Below are positions 18,757 through 27,226 of a stretch of DNA of 64,000 nucleotides, one piece after another. The DNA is from Paenarthrobacter sp. JL.01a (GTDB taxonomy: Bacteria > Actinomycetota > Actinomycetes > Actinomycetales > Micrococcaceae). How positions within the stretch are numbered: the first letter of the stretch is position 1; each line of letters begins with the position of its first letter. The notes beneath the pieces were generated by a model that made no database searches, was not told where the DNA came from, and was given only the letters and a program-made list of their open reading frames with translations. The stretch is from NCBI RefSeq assembly GCF_025452095.1, contig NZ_CP104877.1, positions 1,116,001-1,180,000 on the forward strand. The letters are read 5' to 3'. A program made the position numbers and the translations under genes.

Positions 18757-20427
18757 TTACGCGGGCATCTTCACGGTGAAGGTGGTTCCCTGTCCCGGCA
18801 CGCTTTCCAGGGTGATGGTTCCGCCGTGGGCCTCGACGATGGCTTTGCTGATGGGCAGGCCCAACCCGACTCCGGGTATGGCACTCTTGCGCACGCTCCC
18901 GGCGCGGAAGAATTTGGTGAAGGCCTCAGCCTGTTCTTCTTCGCTCATGCCCATGCCAGTGTCGCTGACCCGGCAGAAGATAAAGTCGTCGTCCTCCCAG
19001 GCGGCGACTTCAACATCGCCGCCGTCGGGGGAGTATTTGATGGCATTGGAGACCAGGTTGTCCAGCACCTGGGCCAGCCGGGAAGAGTCCACGCGGGCTT
19101 CGAGGGCGTCGGGAAGGTCCATCGAGAGCTTGATGCCGGCTTTTGCTGCCCGCGGTTCGGCAGAGGTGACGCTGCCTCGAACGAGTTCCGCAACGTCTGC
19201 CGTGTGCCGTTGAATGACGATTTGGCCTGACCGCACAGCCAACAGGTCGGACACCAGGGTGAGCAGCCGCTCCGCATTCCGCTTGACGATGTCGAGCTGT
19301 TTGCGGGAATGGCTGTCCAAAGTGTTGGCGTCGTCCAGGATCAGTTCGACGTAGCCCAGGATGGACGTCAGCGGAGTGCGGAACTCGTGGGAGACGTTGG
19401 CAACGAACTCGTCTTTGGCTGCCAGCGCGTTCACGAGGTCGGTGACGTCGCTGAAAACCACCACGGAGCCGGCGAACTTGCCGTCGTCGTCGAGCATGGG
19501 GCGGGCGCTGGTGGTAAAGGCCCGCTGCTCGGGGCCGGTGCCAAGCCACACCAATTGGTCGGTGAAGCGTTCGCCCAGGACAGCCCGCCGTACCGGCCGC
19601 CGATCCGGAGGCAGGGGCGTTGTCCTGTCCGTGTCGAAGACCAACAGCTCCGACTCATTGGGATCCGCGTTGTCCGAAGGGGTGGCCAAAGCGTGGCTCT
19701 GGCGCTGGCGGCGGTTCATGAGGATGTCGTGCCCGTCGCCGTCGACCGCCACCACGCCCAGGGGCAGGGCCTCCATGACCGTGTTCAGCAAGCGTTCCTG
19801 CTTGGTGCTGATGTCCAGGGCTTCCTTCAATGCCTCATCTTTTTGCTCCAGGGCGCGCTGCTGACGGACCATGCTCAACGTCAGGACGCTCACTGAGACA
19901 CCGATGCCCAGGATCAGGATCGGGAAGAGAAGGGGTTTTGTGAGGGCCTGCTCGCTGACCTGGTCATGTACGAACACCGGGATCCAGACAATACCGAGCG
20001 GACCCAAAAAGGACAGTGCTATTGCCAGTCGCGGGTACAGCCCGGAAGCACACAACCAGATGACAGGCAACACCACCAGCACACTGAGGCCCGTGAGCGC
20101 TTCCTGTCCTCCTTCGCGGCCGAATCCGATGGACACCATGTCCAGGATCGGGATGGCGAGGAAGCTGGCAAAAGGCAACCTGTGCCAAGGAATCGCGATG
20201 CACAGGGCCAACAGGAGGGCCTGGCTTAGCAGGAAGACCAGGAACAGCGGGTTCTCAAGGGTGGCGGGGAAAAACAGCCACACCAGAATGGCCGAGATAC
20301 AGACACACACCGATAACGGCAATTGGCTGAGGACAACCCGCATCCGCAGGGTATGTTCATGGAACGAGCGCTGAAAAACCAGCAATTTCTTCTTTTCACC
20401 AATATCCCACGCTGAGGGTTGGGTCAT
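18757..20427 (-). CDS. Membrane sensor histidine kinase with PAS domain
   Basis: The 556-residue protein starts with about six membrane helices (30-190), a short coiled-coil linker, a PAS-like region (about 210-330), HisKA with NVSHEFRTPLTSILG (phosphorylated His near 346), and HATPase_c with DNLVSNAIKYSPDGG (N box), DTGMGMS and GLGLPISKAIVEAHGG (G boxes). It should sense through its membrane and PAS parts and phosphorylate the response regulator encoded divergently at 20527. The stimulus is unknown. Confidence 0.93.
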   Translation of the reverse strand: MTQPSAWDIGEKKKLLVFQRSFHEHTLRMRVVLSQLPLSVCVCISAILVWLFFPATLENPLFLVFLLSQALLLALCIAIPWHRLPFASFLAIPILDMVSIGFGREGGQEALTGLSVLVVLPVIWLCASGLYPRLAIALSFLGPLGIVWIPVFVHDQVSEQALTKPLLFPILILGIGVSVSVLTLSMVRQQRALEQKDEALKEALDISTKQERLLNTVMEALPLGVVAVDGDGHDILMNRRQRQSHALATPSDNADPNESELLVFDTDRTTPLPPDRRPVRRAVLGERFTDQLVWLGTGPEQRAFTTSARPMLDDDGKFAGSVVVFSDVTDLVNALAAKDEFVANVSHEFRTPLTSILGYVELILDDANTLDSHSRKQLDIVKRNAERLLTLVSDLLAVRSGQIVIQRHTADVAELVRGSVTSAEPRAAKAGIKLSMDLPDALEARVDSSRLAQVLDNLVSNAIKYSPDGGDVEVAAWEDDDFIFCRVSDTGMGMSEEEQAEAFTKFFRAGSVRKSAIPGVGLGLPISKAIVEAHGGTITLESVPGQGTTFTVKMPA

Positions 20428-20526
20428 GGCACAACCACCACGTGTGCGGAAGAAATTCGGTTCATGAGATCAGCCTAACCATAACGGATATACTTCTGAG
20501 GTTATCGAAGGGGCTGAGGGGCAGCG
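20428..20526. promoter_or_regulatory. Divergent promoter region of two-component genes
   Basis: The 99-base spacer lies between the kinase start (20427, minus) and the regulator start (20527, plus). TATACT at 20489-20494 is a good plus-strand -10 candidate. The ribosome binding site of the regulator is within GAGGGGC before ATG 20527. Autoregulation of the pair through this region is plausible. Confidence 0.4.
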
Positions 20527-21270
20527 ATGAGTGAAGTACGTGTGGGGCTGGTTATTGAAGATGACCAGGATATTCGCGAATTGGTGCGGGTTGTACTTTC
20601 CCAGGCAGGGTTTGACGTCCACACAGCGTCTACGGGTACGGCAGGCGTGACCTCTGCCCGCGAATTGAATCCGGACGTTATCACCCTGGACCTTGGCCTT
20701 CCCGACATTGACGGCTTCGAGGTCGCACGGCAGATCCGCAAGTCCTCGGACGCGTACATCATCATGCTCACGGCCCGTGCCGAGGAACTCGATACGCTCA
20801 TGGGCTTGGAAGCCGGTGGCGACGATTACCTCACCAAGCCGTTCCGGCCGCGCGAGTTGCGCGCCCGCGTGGAGGCAATGATGCGGAGGCCGCGGTCGTC
20901 GTCGGACGTCAAGAGCGCGCCGGAACCAGCTGATCCCGAGCTGGTGCACAACGGCCTGGCCGTTTCCGCCGGTTCCCGCACCGCCACCCTGAACGGCAGC
21001 GAGCTGAAGCTCACGCGTACGGAGTTCGACCTCCTGCTGGCGCTGTTGGAAACCGGGCGGATCGTGCGGACCAAGGCCGACCTCGCCCGTCGCTTGCGCA
21101 ACGAACCGTACGACGTCGGCAGTTACGTCAGTGATGCGGACGAACGCGCCGTTGAGGTGCACATGGGCAACCTGCGCAAGAAGCTCGGCGACAGCATCCA
21201 AAACCCGCGCTGGCTGGAAACTGTCCGCGGCGTCGGCTACAGGCTCGCGCCGGCCGCAAGCAACAACTAA
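20527..21270 (+). CDS. OmpR/PhoB-type response regulator
   Basis: The 247-residue protein has a receiver domain (residues 5-118) with acidic residues EDDQD, the phosphorylation site VITLDLGLPD (Asp near 56) and the conserved KPFRPREL, then a winged-helix output domain (about 150-243) with LTRTEFDLLLALLE and VHMGNLRKKLGD. It is encoded divergently from its probable cognate kinase. The segment SDADERAVEVHMGNLR is longer than in PhoB. Its targets are unknown. Confidence 0.95.
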   Translation: MSEVRVGLVIEDDQDIRELVRVVLSQAGFDVHTASTGTAGVTSARELNPDVITLDLGLPDIDGFEVARQIRKSSDAYIIMLTARAEELDTLMGLEAGGDDYLTKPFRPRELRARVEAMMRRPRSSSDVKSAPEPADPELVHNGLAVSAGSRTATLNGSELKLTRTEFDLLLALLETGRIVRTKADLARRLRNEPYDVGSYVSDADERAVEVHMGNLRKKLGDSIQNPRWLETVRGVGYRLAPAASNN

Positions 21271-21276
21271 CTCCCA

Positions 21277-21321
21277 CCCAACTGGGTAACAGCAAACGTT
21301 CCACTGGCACCTCAGTGGAAC
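21277..21321. repeat. Left half of IS-split palindrome, with target duplication copy
   Basis: 21277-21306 is the left arm of a 66-bp palindromic terminator that belonged to the convergent response-regulator and ferredoxin genes. 21307-21321 (GCACCTCAGTGGAAC) is the left copy of the target duplication. The matching right arm is at 22777-22806. Removing the IS and one duplication copy restores an 18-bp perfect central stem with loop GCACCT, plus an outer 7-bp CCCAACT pairing. Confidence 0.88.
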
Positions 21322-21327
21322 TGTGGA

Positions 21328-21396
21328 GTCTCATGACTTAATGGACAGTTCTGTCTCATGACTTCGTAGACACTCTGTCTCAGGACATCGTGGACA
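21328..21396. repeat. IS left-end subterminal repeats (three copies)
   Basis: Three related 20-21-base units lie at 21328-21347, 21352-21372 and 21376-21396, with core GTCTCATGACTTCGTAGAC. Spacing is about 24 bases. They are probably transposase binding sites. The inverted counterparts are at the right end. Confidence 0.85.
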
Positions 21397-21422
21397 TTTG
21401 TCGGGCGGGTTTGCTGCTGTCC

Positions 21423-22709
21423 ATGAGTAAATCCCAGCCCGACATCAAGATCCGGCATGCTGTGGCAACGTGGTCCGAGGATTCGCCCAGGGGCGCGGTT
21501 ACAGCGTTCTGCAGGAAGCACAATGTCTCCCGGGCCTGGTTTTACCGGGTCCGGGCGGCCGCTTCGGAGGTCGGGCCAGTGAAAGCGCTGGAGAAGAAAC
21601 CCACGGTCCCGAAGACCATGCCCACTGTCACGGAGCCGGCCATGATCGAGCTGCTGCTCGATACTCGAGCAGACCTCCAGGACAGGGGCCTCGATCACGG
21701 CCCGCTCTCCGTCATCGCCAAGCTCTCCAGGATGGGTCTGAAGCCGCCGTCGCGAGCCACCGTGGCCAGGATCTTTGTCCGGGCCGGAATGGTCGTGCCC
21801 GAGCCTCGGAAGAAGCCACGGAGCGCGTACAAACGCTTCGTCTATCCGCAACCGAACGCGTGCTGGCAGATCGACTCGACCGAGTGGCAGCTCGCCGGCG
21901 GTAAGAAAGTGGCGATCTTCCAACTCATAGATGACCATTCGCGTCTGGCCCTGGCGTCCTTGGTCGCGACCGGGGAAACCAGTGCTGCCGCTATCGCCGT
22001 CGTCACGCAGGCGATCGACCGCCACGGAACGCCACAGAGATTCCTCTCTGACAACGGCACGGCACTGAATCCCACCCGTCGCGGGCGCTCCGGGGCTCTG
22101 GTGGAGTTCCTCAAAGCCCTGGGTGTCGAACCGATCACGGGCAAACCCTACAAACCCACCACCCAAGGCAAGAACGAACGCTTCCATCAGACCTTGCACC
22201 GATACCTGCACCGGCAGCCACCGGCGTCCACCATGACCGCACTTCAGGCCCAAGTGGACGCCTTCGACCTGTATTACAACAACGAACGCGAACATCAGGG
22301 CCTGCCAGCAGGAATGACACCAATCGAAGCATGGAACGCCACACCCAAAACACCCCCACCGCTCACCCCTGCACCCGTTTCACCCTGCCGGGAACGGCAG
22401 AGCGCGCAACGAACAGTGAACCGAAACGGATCCGTGACGATCCTCGGAACCCATTTCAAGCTAGGCAAAGAACACATCGGCACCACCGTGCACGTCCTCT
22501 ACGACGACGCCGACATCATGTTCTTCGGAGCACAAGGCACCGAGATCATCACCCACCCCCGGCCACCGCAAGGAACCCGGTACGTCGGCAACGGTAAACC
22601 CTCGGGAGTCGCCGCCGACCCCCGAGGCGCCCGCAAGAAAAGAACCACCTACCCACAACTCAAACCCCGGAACCCCACACACCAGGACGAACTGTCTACA
22701 CAGTCATGA
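21423..22709 (+). CDS. IS481-family DDE transposase
   Basis: The 428-residue protein has an N-terminal helix-turn-helix (AVTAFCRKHNVSRAWFYRVR) and an integrase-type catalytic core. The DDE residues are visible in CWQIDSTEW (about 150), RFLSDNGTA (about 210) and GKNERFHQTLHRYLH (about 250). ATG 21423 is chosen because the upstream GTG at 21390 falls within a subterminal repeat. The last codons and stop lie in the first right-end repeat. The frame is intact, so transposition activity is plausible. Confidence 0.93.
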   Translation: MSKSQPDIKIRHAVATWSEDSPRGAVTAFCRKHNVSRAWFYRVRAAASEVGPVKALEKKPTVPKTMPTVTEPAMIELLLDTRADLQDRGLDHGPLSVIAKLSRMGLKPPSRATVARIFVRAGMVVPEPRKKPRSAYKRFVYPQPNACWQIDSTEWQLAGGKKVAIFQLIDDHSRLALASLVATGETSAAAIAVVTQAIDRHGTPQRFLSDNGTALNPTRRGRSGALVEFLKALGVEPITGKPYKPTTQGKNERFHQTLHRYLHRQPPASTMTALQAQVDAFDLYYNNEREHQGLPAGMTPIEAWNATPKTPPPLTPAPVSPCRERQSAQRTVNRNGSVTILGTHFKLGKEHIGTTVHVLYDDADIMFFGAQGTEIITHPRPPQGTRYVGNGKPSGVAADPRGARKKRTTYPQLKPRNPTHQDELSTQS

Positions 22710-22765
22710 GACACCAACTGTCTACGAAGTCCTGAGACATGAACTGTCTACAAGGTCCTGAGACA
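22693..22765. repeat. IS right-end subterminal repeats (three copies)
   Basis: Three 21-base units at 22693-22713, 22719-22739 and 22745-22765 are inverted relative to those at the left end. Their cores read GTCTACGAAGTCCTGAGAC and close variants, spaced about 26 bases apart. The transposase stop codon lies in the first unit. Confidence 0.85.
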
Positions 22766-22770
22766 TGACA

Positions 22771-22806
22771 GCACCTCAGTGGAACGTTTGCTGTCATTTA
22801 GTTGGG
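22771..22806. repeat. Right half of IS-split palindrome, with target duplication copy
   Basis: 22771-22785 is the right copy of the 15-bp target duplication. 22777-22806 is the right arm of the interrupted palindrome, ending in GTTGGG. On the minus strand it reads CCCAACTAA and supplies the last codons (Pro-Asn-stop) of the ferredoxin gene. Confidence 0.87.
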
Positions 22807-23109
22807 TACGGGGACGCGGGTGGGTTCCCCCTGGATGACCGGGTGGTCCGTCTCCGGCAGCGAGCGCCCGGGGCCGTCGTCGAAGAACTCCGCGTTGGCC
22901 CTGACATAGTCTGCCCATTCGTCGGGGACGTCTTCTGAGAAGTAGATTGCTTCCACAGGGCACACGGGATCACATGCCCCGCAGTCCACGCATTCGGAGG
23001 GGTGGATGTAGAGGGAACGCGCGCCCTCGTAGATGCAATCGACAGGGCACTCGTCGATGCAGGCCTTGTCTTTCACATCCACGCAGGGCTGCGCGATCAC
23101 GTAACTCAT
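22798..23109 (-). CDS. fdxA: Seven-iron ferredoxin (3Fe-4S / 4Fe-4S)
   Basis: The 103-residue protein starts MSYVIAQPCVDVKDKACIDE and contains CIDECPVDCIYEG and CVDCGACDPVCPVEAIYF, the two cluster-binding motifs of FdxA-type ferredoxins. It is a soluble electron carrier. It starts only 6 bases after the aldehyde dehydrogenase stop and so is the last gene of the catabolic operon. It may carry electrons for the FAD oxidoreductase or for general redox use. The stop codon lies in the palindrome that the IS has split. Confidence 0.93.
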   Translation of the reverse strand: MSYVIAQPCVDVKDKACIDECPVDCIYEGARSLYIHPSECVDCGACDPVCPVEAIYFSEDVPDEWADYVRANAEFFDDGPGRSLPETDHPVIQGEPTRVPVPN

Positions 23110-23115
23110 ATCCGA

Positions 23116-24582
23116 CTACACGCCGGTGTAGACGGTTTTGCCCCACGTGAAGAAGTCCAGGGCGGACCGTCCTTGTTCGCGGAACGTGTTGGTGGAGGAG
23201 TCCTTGACCCCGCCGAACGGTACGTTGAGATCCAGCCCGGCGGTTGGACGGTTGACCTTGACCACGCCGGCTTGCGCCCGGGCGGCGAAGTCGGTTGCCA
23301 GCGCAAGTGAGTCCGTGCAGATGCCTGCTGTGAGTCCGTAGCGGGAGTCGTTGATGGCGGCCAGGCCCGCTTCGTAGTCGGGTACCTCGAGCACAGCCAC
23401 TACGGGACCGAAGATCTCCTCCGTCACTGCTGCGTCGTCAAAGGGCAGGTCAGTGAGCACCGCAGCCGGAAAGAACAGCGCGCCGGAGGGATCGCCGTCG
23501 TAGCTTCCGTGCAGGAGGGTGGCGCCGCGTTCGACGGCGGTACGCACCGCTGCCTGGTCCTGCTCGAATTGTTGCCTGCTCACCACTGCGCCCATCCGGG
23601 TGCCCTCCGAGAGCCCGTCGCCGGTACTGTATGCGGCCGCTTCGGCCACCAGCGCTTCAAGGAACGCCGCACGGATCCCTGGGGTCACGTACACCCGGGA
23701 GGTTGCCGTGCAGGCCTGGCCAGTCAGCCCGAACGCTCCGGCGGCCACTACTTGCGCGGCTTTGCCGGGATCGGCGTCGTCCAGCACCAGCACGCCGTTC
23801 TTGCCGCCCATTTCCAGCTGCACCCGGGCCCGCCGGGCGTTCAGGATCTCCTGCAAACCCAGGCCCACCTTGGTGGAACCGGTGAAGGACAGCCCGGCGA
23901 TACGGGGATCGCGCGCCAGGGCGTCACCCACAACACGGCCCTTGCCATGGACCACGTTGAACACGCCTGCGGGGAGGCCGGCGTCCTGCAATGCCCGGGC
24001 AAGGTGGGTTGCGGACAAAGGGGTGAGCTCGGCCGGCTTGATGATCACGGTGTTGCCGCTGATCAGGGCCGGGGCGCTCTTCCAGGCGGGAATGGCGATA
24101 GGGAAGTTCCACGGGGTAATCAGGCCAACAACGCCCAGTGCCTCGCGGCGGGTGGTGATGGTGGTGTCCGGGAGTCCGCTGGGCAGGACTTCGCCGGTGG
24201 CTGCCCAGCCGAGGGAGCCGAAGAAGCGCAGGACGTCCGAGGCACGTTTCACTTCGCCCTTCGCTTCTGCCAGGGTCTTGCCTTCCTCGCGAACCAGGTC
24301 CTCGGCGATGGCCGCCTGACGTTCGATCAACAGATTCCCTGCGGCAATGAGGATGCCCCCGCGGGACGGGGCAGGCAGAGCGGCCCAGCCCGGCTGGGCA
24401 GCAGCGGCAGCCGTGATGGCGGCATCCACGTCCTCGGCGGTGCCGCTGGGGGAGAGGGCGGCCAACTCGCCGGGCCGCGCCGGGTTCATCCGTTCCGTGT
24501 CCGCTGACCCGAGCCATTGGCCATTGATGAGGTGTTGGGCGGTGAGGGTAGTGATGTTGGTGTCCAAAGTTGTGGAAGTCAT
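23116..24582 (-). CDS. NAD(P)-dependent aldehyde dehydrogenase
   Basis: The 488-residue protein has full ALDH architecture: the segment TPWNFPIAIPAWKSAPALI, the nucleotide-site FTGSTKVG, the catalytic base in VQLEMGGKNG, and the nucleophile in FGLTGQACTATSR. The C-terminal EEIFGPVVAV and NVPFGGVKDSSTNTFREQG are typical. Similarity to benzaldehyde/alpha-ketoglutarate semialdehyde dehydrogenases is general, so the substrate is open. It sits between the SDR and ferredoxin genes and probably oxidises an aldehyde released by the DapA-type lyase. Confidence 0.92.
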   Translation of the reverse strand: MTSTTLDTNITTLTAQHLINGQWLGSADTERMNPARPGELAALSPSGTAEDVDAAITAAAAAQPGWAALPAPSRGGILIAAGNLLIERQAAIAEDLVREEGKTLAEAKGEVKRASDVLRFFGSLGWAATGEVLPSGLPDTTITTRREALGVVGLITPWNFPIAIPAWKSAPALISGNTVIIKPAELTPLSATHLARALQDAGLPAGVFNVVHGKGRVVGDALARDPRIAGLSFTGSTKVGLGLQEILNARRARVQLEMGGKNGVLVLDDADPGKAAQVVAAGAFGLTGQACTATSRVYVTPGIRAAFLEALVAEAAAYSTGDGLSEGTRMGAVVSRQQFEQDQAAVRTAVERGATLLHGSYDGDPSGALFFPAAVLTDLPFDDAAVTEEIFGPVVAVLEVPDYEAGLAAINDSRYGLTAGICTDSLALATDFAARAQAGVVKVNRPTAGLDLNVPFGGVKDSSTNTFREQGRSALDFFTWGKTVYTGV

Positions 24583-24599
24583 GGTTGGTCCTTAAGGGG

Positions 24600-25427
24600 T
24601 TAGAGGCTTCGGATCAGGCCGCCGTCGCACCTCAGTGCGACTCCGGTGATGTACGACGCCGGCGCGCTGCACAGGAAGGCGGCGGCGGCGCCGAACTCGG
24701 CGGGTTCTCCATACCGGCGGGCGGGGATGGTCTTGCGGGATTCGAGCTGGATGTCCTCCAATGTGGTGCCACGGCGCTTGGCTGCGGCCTGGTCCAGCTG
24801 TGTGACGCGGTCGGTGGCGATCCGACCGGGGAGGAGCAGGTTCACGGTGACCTCGTCCAATGCGACCTCGGCAGCGAGGGTCTTGAGGTAGCCGGCCAAG
24901 GCGGCGCGTCCGGTGTTGGAAACGGCCAGGTTGGGCAGGGGCGCGGTTACCCCGCTGGACCCGATCGCCAGGATGCGGCCCCAGCGGCGTTCCCGCATGC
25001 CGGGCAGCACCCGCGATACCAGGGCATGGTGCGGCTTGACCAGGAGCTCGAACGCAGCGGCCAGGTCCTCGGACGTCAGGGTTGCCGCTGCCCCCGGCTT
25101 CGGTCCGGGCCCGTTGAGGACCAGGATGTCGATCGGCCCGAGGTTGGCGACAGTTTGGTCCACTGCGGACTCGATGCCCTCCAGGGTGCCAAGGTCCGCT
25201 TCGATGGCGACCGAGTCAAAGCCGCTGGTCCCCAACGATCCGATGCCCAACGTTCCCGTCCCGTAGGCTGCCTGAAGTTCGGCAACAATCTCCTTGGCGC
25301 GGTCCCGACGACGCCCGACCACCGCCACCCGGACACCCTCGGCAGCGAGCGCCCTGGCCACGGCAAGCCCGAGCCCGCCGGTGGATGCGGCTACGAGTGC
25401 TGTCTTTCCTGCAATTCCGAGGTCCAT
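24600..25427 (-). CDS. Atypical SDR oxidoreductase lacking YxxxK
   Basis: The 275-residue Rossmann protein has the nucleotide-binding segment ALVAASTGGLGLAVARALAA at the N-terminus and LVLNGPGPKP in place of the usual NNAG. At the active site the usual YxxxK is replaced. The segment PNLAVSNTGRAALAGYLKTL places Ser where Tyr should be and Arg where Lys should be. This is a known SDR subgroup whose reaction is poorly defined. The start ATG 25427 shares one base with the upstream TGA (TGATG), so translation is coupled to the DapA-type gene. The longer frame to 25574 has no support. Confidence 0.85.
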   Translation of the reverse strand: MDLGIAGKTALVAASTGGLGLAVARALAAEGVRVAVVGRRRDRAKEIVAELQAAYGTGTLGIGSLGTSGFDSVAIEADLGTLEGIESAVDQTVANLGPIDILVLNGPGPKPGAAATLTSEDLAAAFELLVKPHHALVSRVLPGMRERRWGRILAIGSSGVTAPLPNLAVSNTGRAALAGYLKTLAAEVALDEVTVNLLLPGRIATDRVTQLDQAAAKRRGTTLEDIQLESRKTIPARRYGEPAEFGAAAAFLCSAPASYITGVALRCDGGLIRSL

Positions 25428-26368
25428 CAGAAACTCCCTGCCGTTGCACGGGCATCCAACGCAGACGCCGCTTCCTTCAAGTGGACTGCCATGGAGCCCC
25501 GCAGGGCTTCGGGGAACAGTGCAGCCGGTGCCCGGACCCCGGAGTCCTTTATGAGTCCGCGCTCGCGGAGGCATTCCTTACGGATGGCGAGGGCTACCTT
25601 GGCTTGCTGTTCGAAGTTGATGAGCGGCAGGTAGGGCTGAAGTTCGCGTTCGGCGGCTTCGTATCCGCCGTCCTGCCATGCCCGGACGCACGCTATGAGG
25701 GCTTCGGGGTAGGAGAAGCCGGTCATCGCGCCGGAGGCGCCTGCCATGAGTTCGTCCAGGAGGCCTTGGCCGCCCAGGCCGCCGAAGATGGAAACCCCGA
25801 CGGCGGCACTCAGGTCGGCGATGGCCACGCTGGTCGGCGGGGCCTCGGCTTTGACGGCGATGACGTATGCACAGGCATTCACCACTGAAGTCAAGGTTGC
25901 CGTGGAGATGGAGACGCCGCTGGCCAGCGGGTAGTCCTGGAGGACCACCTTGGCCCCGGTTGCCCGATGGATGGCGTCGAGGTGGGCGATCACCGCTTCT
26001 GCCCCGGCGGAGTTGGCTTGCACCATGACCGCCGCCAGGCGTGGTCCGGCAACTACCTGCGCTGCCATGACCTCTTCGATGGCTGGCCGCGTGGCGAGCG
26101 CGGTCACACCCACTACCAAGGGGAGGGCAGTGGACTCGACCACGGTTTCCAGGACGTCCCGGCGTTCCTGCGGAGTGAGGGCGGCTGCTTCGCCGAACAC
26201 GCCAAGTACCGTGAGGCCGGTTGCCCCGATGCTCTCGTAGTGCTCCACGAGTTCGGCGAGGCTGTCGAGGTCAACGTCGAGTGTGCTGCCCTGGAAGGGG
26301 GTGGCCACGACGCCCCAGACACCTGACGACAGGGATTCACGGTTTTTGGGCGCAGAAGGGACAGGCAT
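25427..26368 (-). CDS. DapA-superfamily lyase/synthase
   Basis: The 313-residue protein is of the dihydrodipicolinate synthase/N-acetylneuraminate lyase family. It has GATGLTVLGVFGEAAAL near the N-terminus, the catalytic-Tyr segment VLQDYP, and the Schiff-base Lys in YVIAVKAEAPP. Members perform aldol cleavage, condensation or dehydration of keto acids. With an aldehyde dehydrogenase downstream, a retro-aldol role is reasonable but unproven. ATG 26368 is preceded by AAAGGA. The TTG start at 26383 is rejected. It is probably not the lysine-biosynthetic DapA, because the context is catabolic. Confidence 0.85.
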   Translation of the reverse strand: MPVPSAPKNRESLSSGVWGVVATPFQGSTLDVDLDSLAELVEHYESIGATGLTVLGVFGEAAALTPQERRDVLETVVESTALPLVVGVTALATRPAIEEVMAAQVVAGPRLAAVMVQANSAGAEAVIAHLDAIHRATGAKVVLQDYPLASGVSISTATLTSVVNACAYVIAVKAEAPPTSVAIADLSAAVGVSIFGGLGGQGLLDELMAGASGAMTGFSYPEALIACVRAWQDGGYEAAERELQPYLPLINFEQQAKVALAIRKECLRERGLIKDSGVRAPAALFPEALRGSMAVHLKEAASALDARATAGSF

Positions 26369-26422
26369 GGTGGTTCCTTTCAATGCGGACTACTGATTGG
26401 GATGGCTGGTGCCGGGGACGGT

Positions 26423-27226
26423 TTAGCGTCCCGGCCACACGGGTGGGCGCTTTTCCTGGAACGCCCTGACCCCTTCTGCGGAGTCCTCGCTGTCCAGTGC
26501 CGCCATCAGTGCCGGAAGCCTGAGGCCGCGGGCTTCCTTGGCCGTGAGGTGCGCGGTCTGCGTGACCATCTGCTTCACGGCGCGCACGGAGGTGGGTGCG
26601 CATGCCAGGATCTGGTCCACCCACCTCTGGACGGCGGCGTCCAGCTCCTCGGCCGGCACTACCTCATTGACCAGTCCCATGGATTGCATCTCTGCGGCAT
26701 CGGCTTTGCGCCCGGTGAGCAGCATTCCCATGGCCTGCGTGTACGGGACCCTGCGCACCAACTGGTGGATGCCGCCGTCGAGCGCCAACCGCCCAACGCG
26801 GGGCTCGGTCAAACCGAACTTGGCGTTGGAAGCGGCCACCACGATGTCAGCGCCTAGGACGATTTCCATGCCGCCGCCCAGGGCATAGCCGTTCACTCGG
26901 GCGATCACCGGAACATCGAGGGTGGTGCGCAGGCTCAGGCCGCCGAAGCCGTTGGGATCCAGTCCGGCCCAGTATTCCAGGCCGGTCTTGTCCACGGCGT
27001 CGGCTGACATGTCGGCGCCGACGCAGAAGGCGCGAGGGCCGGCGCCGGTGACCACGACGACCCGCACAGTCGGGTCACTTTCGAGCTGTGACCAGACCTC
27101 GTTGAGCCGGGCGTGGGTGGTGCCGTCCACTGCGTTCAGGACGTGCTGGCGGTCGATGGTCACTGTCGCCACGCCGTCGGTGATGTCCAGGGTGACCTCG
27201 TCTACCCGTTCTGCGACAACGCTCAC
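26423..27226 (-). CDS. Enoyl-CoA hydratase/isomerase family protein
   Basis: The 267-residue crotonase-fold protein has the oxyanion-hole segments FCVGADMSA and VNGYALGGGMEIVLGADIVV, and later FGLTEPRVGRLALDGG, which holds the region of the catalytic acid. Its start overlaps the CoA-transferase stop by four bases (ATGA). It should hydrate, isomerise or cleave the CoA ester made by that enzyme. Confidence 0.92.
   Translation of the reverse strand: MSVVAERVDEVTLDITDGVATVTIDRQHVLNAVDGTTHARLNEVWSQLESDPTVRVVVVTGAGPRAFCVGADMSADAVDKTGLEYWAGLDPNGFGGLSLRTTLDVPVIARVNGYALGGGMEIVLGADIVVAASNAKFGLTEPRVGRLALDGGIHQLVRRVPYTQAMGMLLTGRKADAAEMQSMGLVNEVVPAEELDAAVQRWVDQILACAPTSVRAVKQMVTQTAHLTAKEARGLRLPALMAALDSEDSAEGVRAFQEKRPPVWPGR

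Larger units (their letters stand above)
21322..22770 (+). mobile_element. IS481-type insertion sequence, 1449 bp
   Basis: The element is bounded by identical 15-bp direct repeats GCACCTCAGTGGAAC at 21307-21321 and 22771-22785. Its tips are TGT...ACA, and the inverted ends match imperfectly over about 30 bases. It carries a single DDE transposase gene and three subterminal repeats at each end. Long target duplications and one long transposase frame fit the IS481 family. Intact frame, ends and duplication indicate a young and probably active copy. Confidence 0.9.

Noticed and set aside
21328..22765. Repeated roughly 20-base units considered as a CRISPR-like array
   Set aside because: There are only three units at each end, inverted between ends, within an IS with a DDE transposase and a target duplication. 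They are transposase binding sites.
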